42,883 nucleotides of DNA from Anaeromicropila populeti (GTDB lineage: Bacteria > Bacillota > Clostridia > Lachnospirales > Lachnospiraceae), in the NCBI RefSeq assembly GCF_900112775.1, contig NZ_FOYZ01000008.1:1-42883 (forward strand), given 5' to 3'. Below, piece by piece: positions 41,638 to 42,883 of the stretch. Below the pieces are notes generated by a model that had not been told where the DNA came from, ran no database searches, and was given only the letters and a program-made list of their open reading frames with translations. The position numbers and the translations under genes were made by a program. Numbering within the stretch: the stretch's first letter is position 1; every line of letters begins with the position of its first letter.

Positions 41638-42058
41638 AATATTTTCCTTTCCGTTGCCAATCAGCAACATGAATCGTATTGAAAGTTTTATATCAGACCT
41701 ACTGTGGTATTCATGTTCACAAGATTTTTCTTGCTAACGTAATCAAAAAAACTTCTGAAGTTGAATCTTCCTATCCAAAAAGCTTGTTTCCACCATTAAC
41801 ACTTCTACTGAACTCTTTTACTTTCGATTTGCAGAAATAATGTTTTAAAGAAAGATTTTATGTATAGTTTAATTACGTGCGACATTTTAGATCTGATATT
41901 TTCATTCTTGTATACTATTCAAACTTAATTAAAACATATCAATCATATCCCTTTTTTCATATTTTGTCAATATTCTTTTTTATTCCCCATTATCAAGGAA
42001 TATTTTTAAAGAATAGTGAATTCCTTATATCTTTTTCTTCATACAGTTTTTCCTATGG
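41638..42058. other. AT-rich gene-free spacer
   Basis: No supported gene. Just before the Rhs-like gene a short hairpin (GTTGC-TGATTG-GCAAC) lies next to the ribosome site, and ATGAAT/ATTCAT inverted repeats flank the presumed promoter area, where I see only partial hexamers (TTGTGA, then TATAAA too far away). The part 41880-42058 is AT-rich and unstructured; it may be a relic of the intron-like element to its right. Confidence 0.5.
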
Positions 42059-42364
42059 TTCTTACTATTTGGCCAAACGTTTTAAGTTCAATTAGACCTG
42101 ATTCTATTCCAAGGTGTTCTTCACCCAATAGAACGAGGCTCGACTTCCTCAATTCTCCTCTTTTCAGGGCAGTTTTGTTTACGATACGGCAGAATTCACT
42201 TTATGTTACGGTCTGCATGATTGTTAGCACTTCTTTTGAAGTTACAATACCCACTCGCTTAGCACCCTGCACTACTGCAACGCACCGAGTTTGACTATAC
42301 GGCTCACTGGCGATTACCTCAGTCGGACTTGCACCGACTGGTGTGGTCCAGCTTCGCTGGACAC
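42059..42364 (-). mobile_element. Possible 5' fragment of a group II (IIC-like) intron
   Basis: On the minus strand the segment starts GTGTCCAGC, makes a hairpin (GTCCAGCGAAGCTGGAC), then CAGTCGGTGCAAGTCCGACT, the stem with GGTGCAAGTCC that is common near the 5' end of group II introns, and continues with a GC-richer structured stretch unlike its AT-rich surroundings. It lies 10 bases past the T run of a terminator, the site type preferred by class IIC introns. No reverse transcriptase or 3' end (domains V-VI) is visible, so it would be truncated. Another structured RNA is possible. Confidence 0.4.
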
Positions 42365-42382
42365 GCTTCTATCACATAAAAA

Positions 42383-42423
42383 CAGCCTTCTTCTGACTGT
42401 TTCACTTTGTCAAAAGAAGGCTG
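42383..42423 (-). terminator. Terminator of the CBM3 protein gene
   Basis: Arms 42383-42397 and 42409-42423 (CAGCCTTCTT with AAGAAGGCTG, extended by GTCA/TGAC) form a stem of about 15 bp, followed on the minus strand by TTTTTATG. It lies 20 bases after the stop at 42443. Confidence 0.88.
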
Positions 42424-42442
42424 ATATTATTTCTTTATTCTA

Positions 42443-42883
42443 TTATCCAATTTGTACTCCATTGTAGAATGCTTTACAGCCATTATCTACAAATCCCTGA
42501 TAGGATGACCAGTCAGATTGTGCAAAACGAACGCCCATATTCAAGCTTCCTGCACCTGGTGCCAGACTATAACTTCCTGTAAATGAAATTTCAACATATC
42601 CATTATAGAATGTAGCTTTTACATTTGGAGTATAGTTTACATACCATGGAGAAACATTCAATTGTAATCCTGCATTATCACACCAAAAACTTTGAGCTGT
42701 TGTACTTGTTCTTGAATAGTAATAACGTATTGTTAATTTAGACAAATCAATGCTCTGTGTTCCTGTTGCTGAAATTGTATATTGCTGATTAATGGAACTG
42801 CTGATTTGTGAAGTAACCTGAACCTTAGCCTGAACCCCTGTTGCACTAGTTGGTGTTGGTGTTACCACTGGTGTTGGTGTTAC
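42443..42883 (-). CDS. C-terminal CBM3-like domain of a secreted enzyme (partial, right edge)
   Basis: 147 residues are in the window; the N-terminal part lies to the right. A Thr-Pro linker (VTPTPVVTPTPTSATG) is followed by a CBM3-like domain: SINQQYTISATGTQSIDLSK, YYYSRTSTTAQSFWCDNAGL, NLGVRF-type NMGVRFAQSDWSSYQGFVDN and the end FYNGVQIG. It is about 80 percent identical to the CBM3 that ends the GH43 enzyme 8 kb away. CBM3 binds crystalline cellulose; the catalytic partner is unknown. It has its own terminator. Confidence 0.88.
   Translation of the reverse strand, partial: VTPTPVVTPTPTSATGVQAKVQVTSQISSSINQQYTISATGTQSIDLSKLTIRYYYSRTSTTAQSFWCDNAGLQLNVSPWYVNYTPNVKATFYNGYVEISFTGSYSLAPGAGSLNMGVRFAQSDWSSYQGFVDNGCKAFYNGVQIG

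Overview
The window looks like chromosome from a low-GC, anaerobic, plant-polysaccharide-degrading clostridium, most likely a Lachnospiraceae or Lachnoclostridium/Cellulosilyticum-type organism. The evidence is AT-rich DNA with strong AGGAGG ribosome sites and near-consensus sigma-A promoters, a YesM/YesN two-component pair, a GerMN lipoprotein, a C_GCAxxG_C_C redox protein and very large secreted enzymes carrying CBM2/CBM3-like, Big_2 and Thr-Pro linker modules. I cannot name a species. Almost everything is on the minus strand; only argG and a secreted esterase are on the plus strand.

Layout. 1-2925 is an accessory segment: the start of an IS3-type orfA runs off the left edge, its end abuts a 134-bp perfect copy of an internal piece of comEC, then come a G/C-run spacer, a lipoprotein, a Ser/Lys-rich phage-tail-lysozyme-like protein and a decayed ORF. 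2926-9376 is one apparent operon, comEA - OmpR-type regulator - sensor kinase - GerMN lipoprotein - comEC, so DNA-uptake genes share a transcript with a two-component system. 9435-15845 is arginine synthesis (argC-J-B-D with a YdcZ transporter behind a terminator-like hairpin, and divergent argG). 15943-17423 is a CBM2-like/alpha-beta-hydrolase esterase. 17581-22345 is a membrane-anchored solute-binding protein with YesN and YesM. 22431-26339 is a six-gene operon of two NifX-like proteins, two MinD-type ATPases with inserted ferredoxin domains, a DUF134 protein and a metallo-beta-lactamase-fold protein. 26340-27194 holds structured DNA and a frameshifted pseudogene. 27239-27706 is the C_GCAxxG_C_C protein.

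27803-38606 holds two giant secreted enzymes for pectin and arabinan: a 2062-residue pectin methylesterase with two CE12-like acetylesterase domains, and a 1444-residue GH43 arabinanase-like enzyme ending in CBM3. 38897-41637 is an RCC1-like lipoprotein and a small Rhs-like secreted protein with a SleB-type cell-wall hydrolase end. 42059-42364 resembles the 5' part of a group II intron placed just after a terminator. The window ends in the C-terminal CBM3 of another secreted enzyme.

How the parts may work together. The esterase, pectin methylesterase/CE12 enzyme, GH43 enzyme and the cut CBM3 protein would jointly de-esterify and cleave plant wall polymers; the two giant genes share a 22-bp palindromic promoter element that differs at only two positions. 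The NifX/ATPase operon and the C_GCAxxG_C_C gene share another palindrome near their transcription starts and may be co-regulated. The least explained material is the comEC fragment beside the IS, and two pairs in which a peptidoglycan-hydrolase-like protein is followed directly by a lipoprotein.
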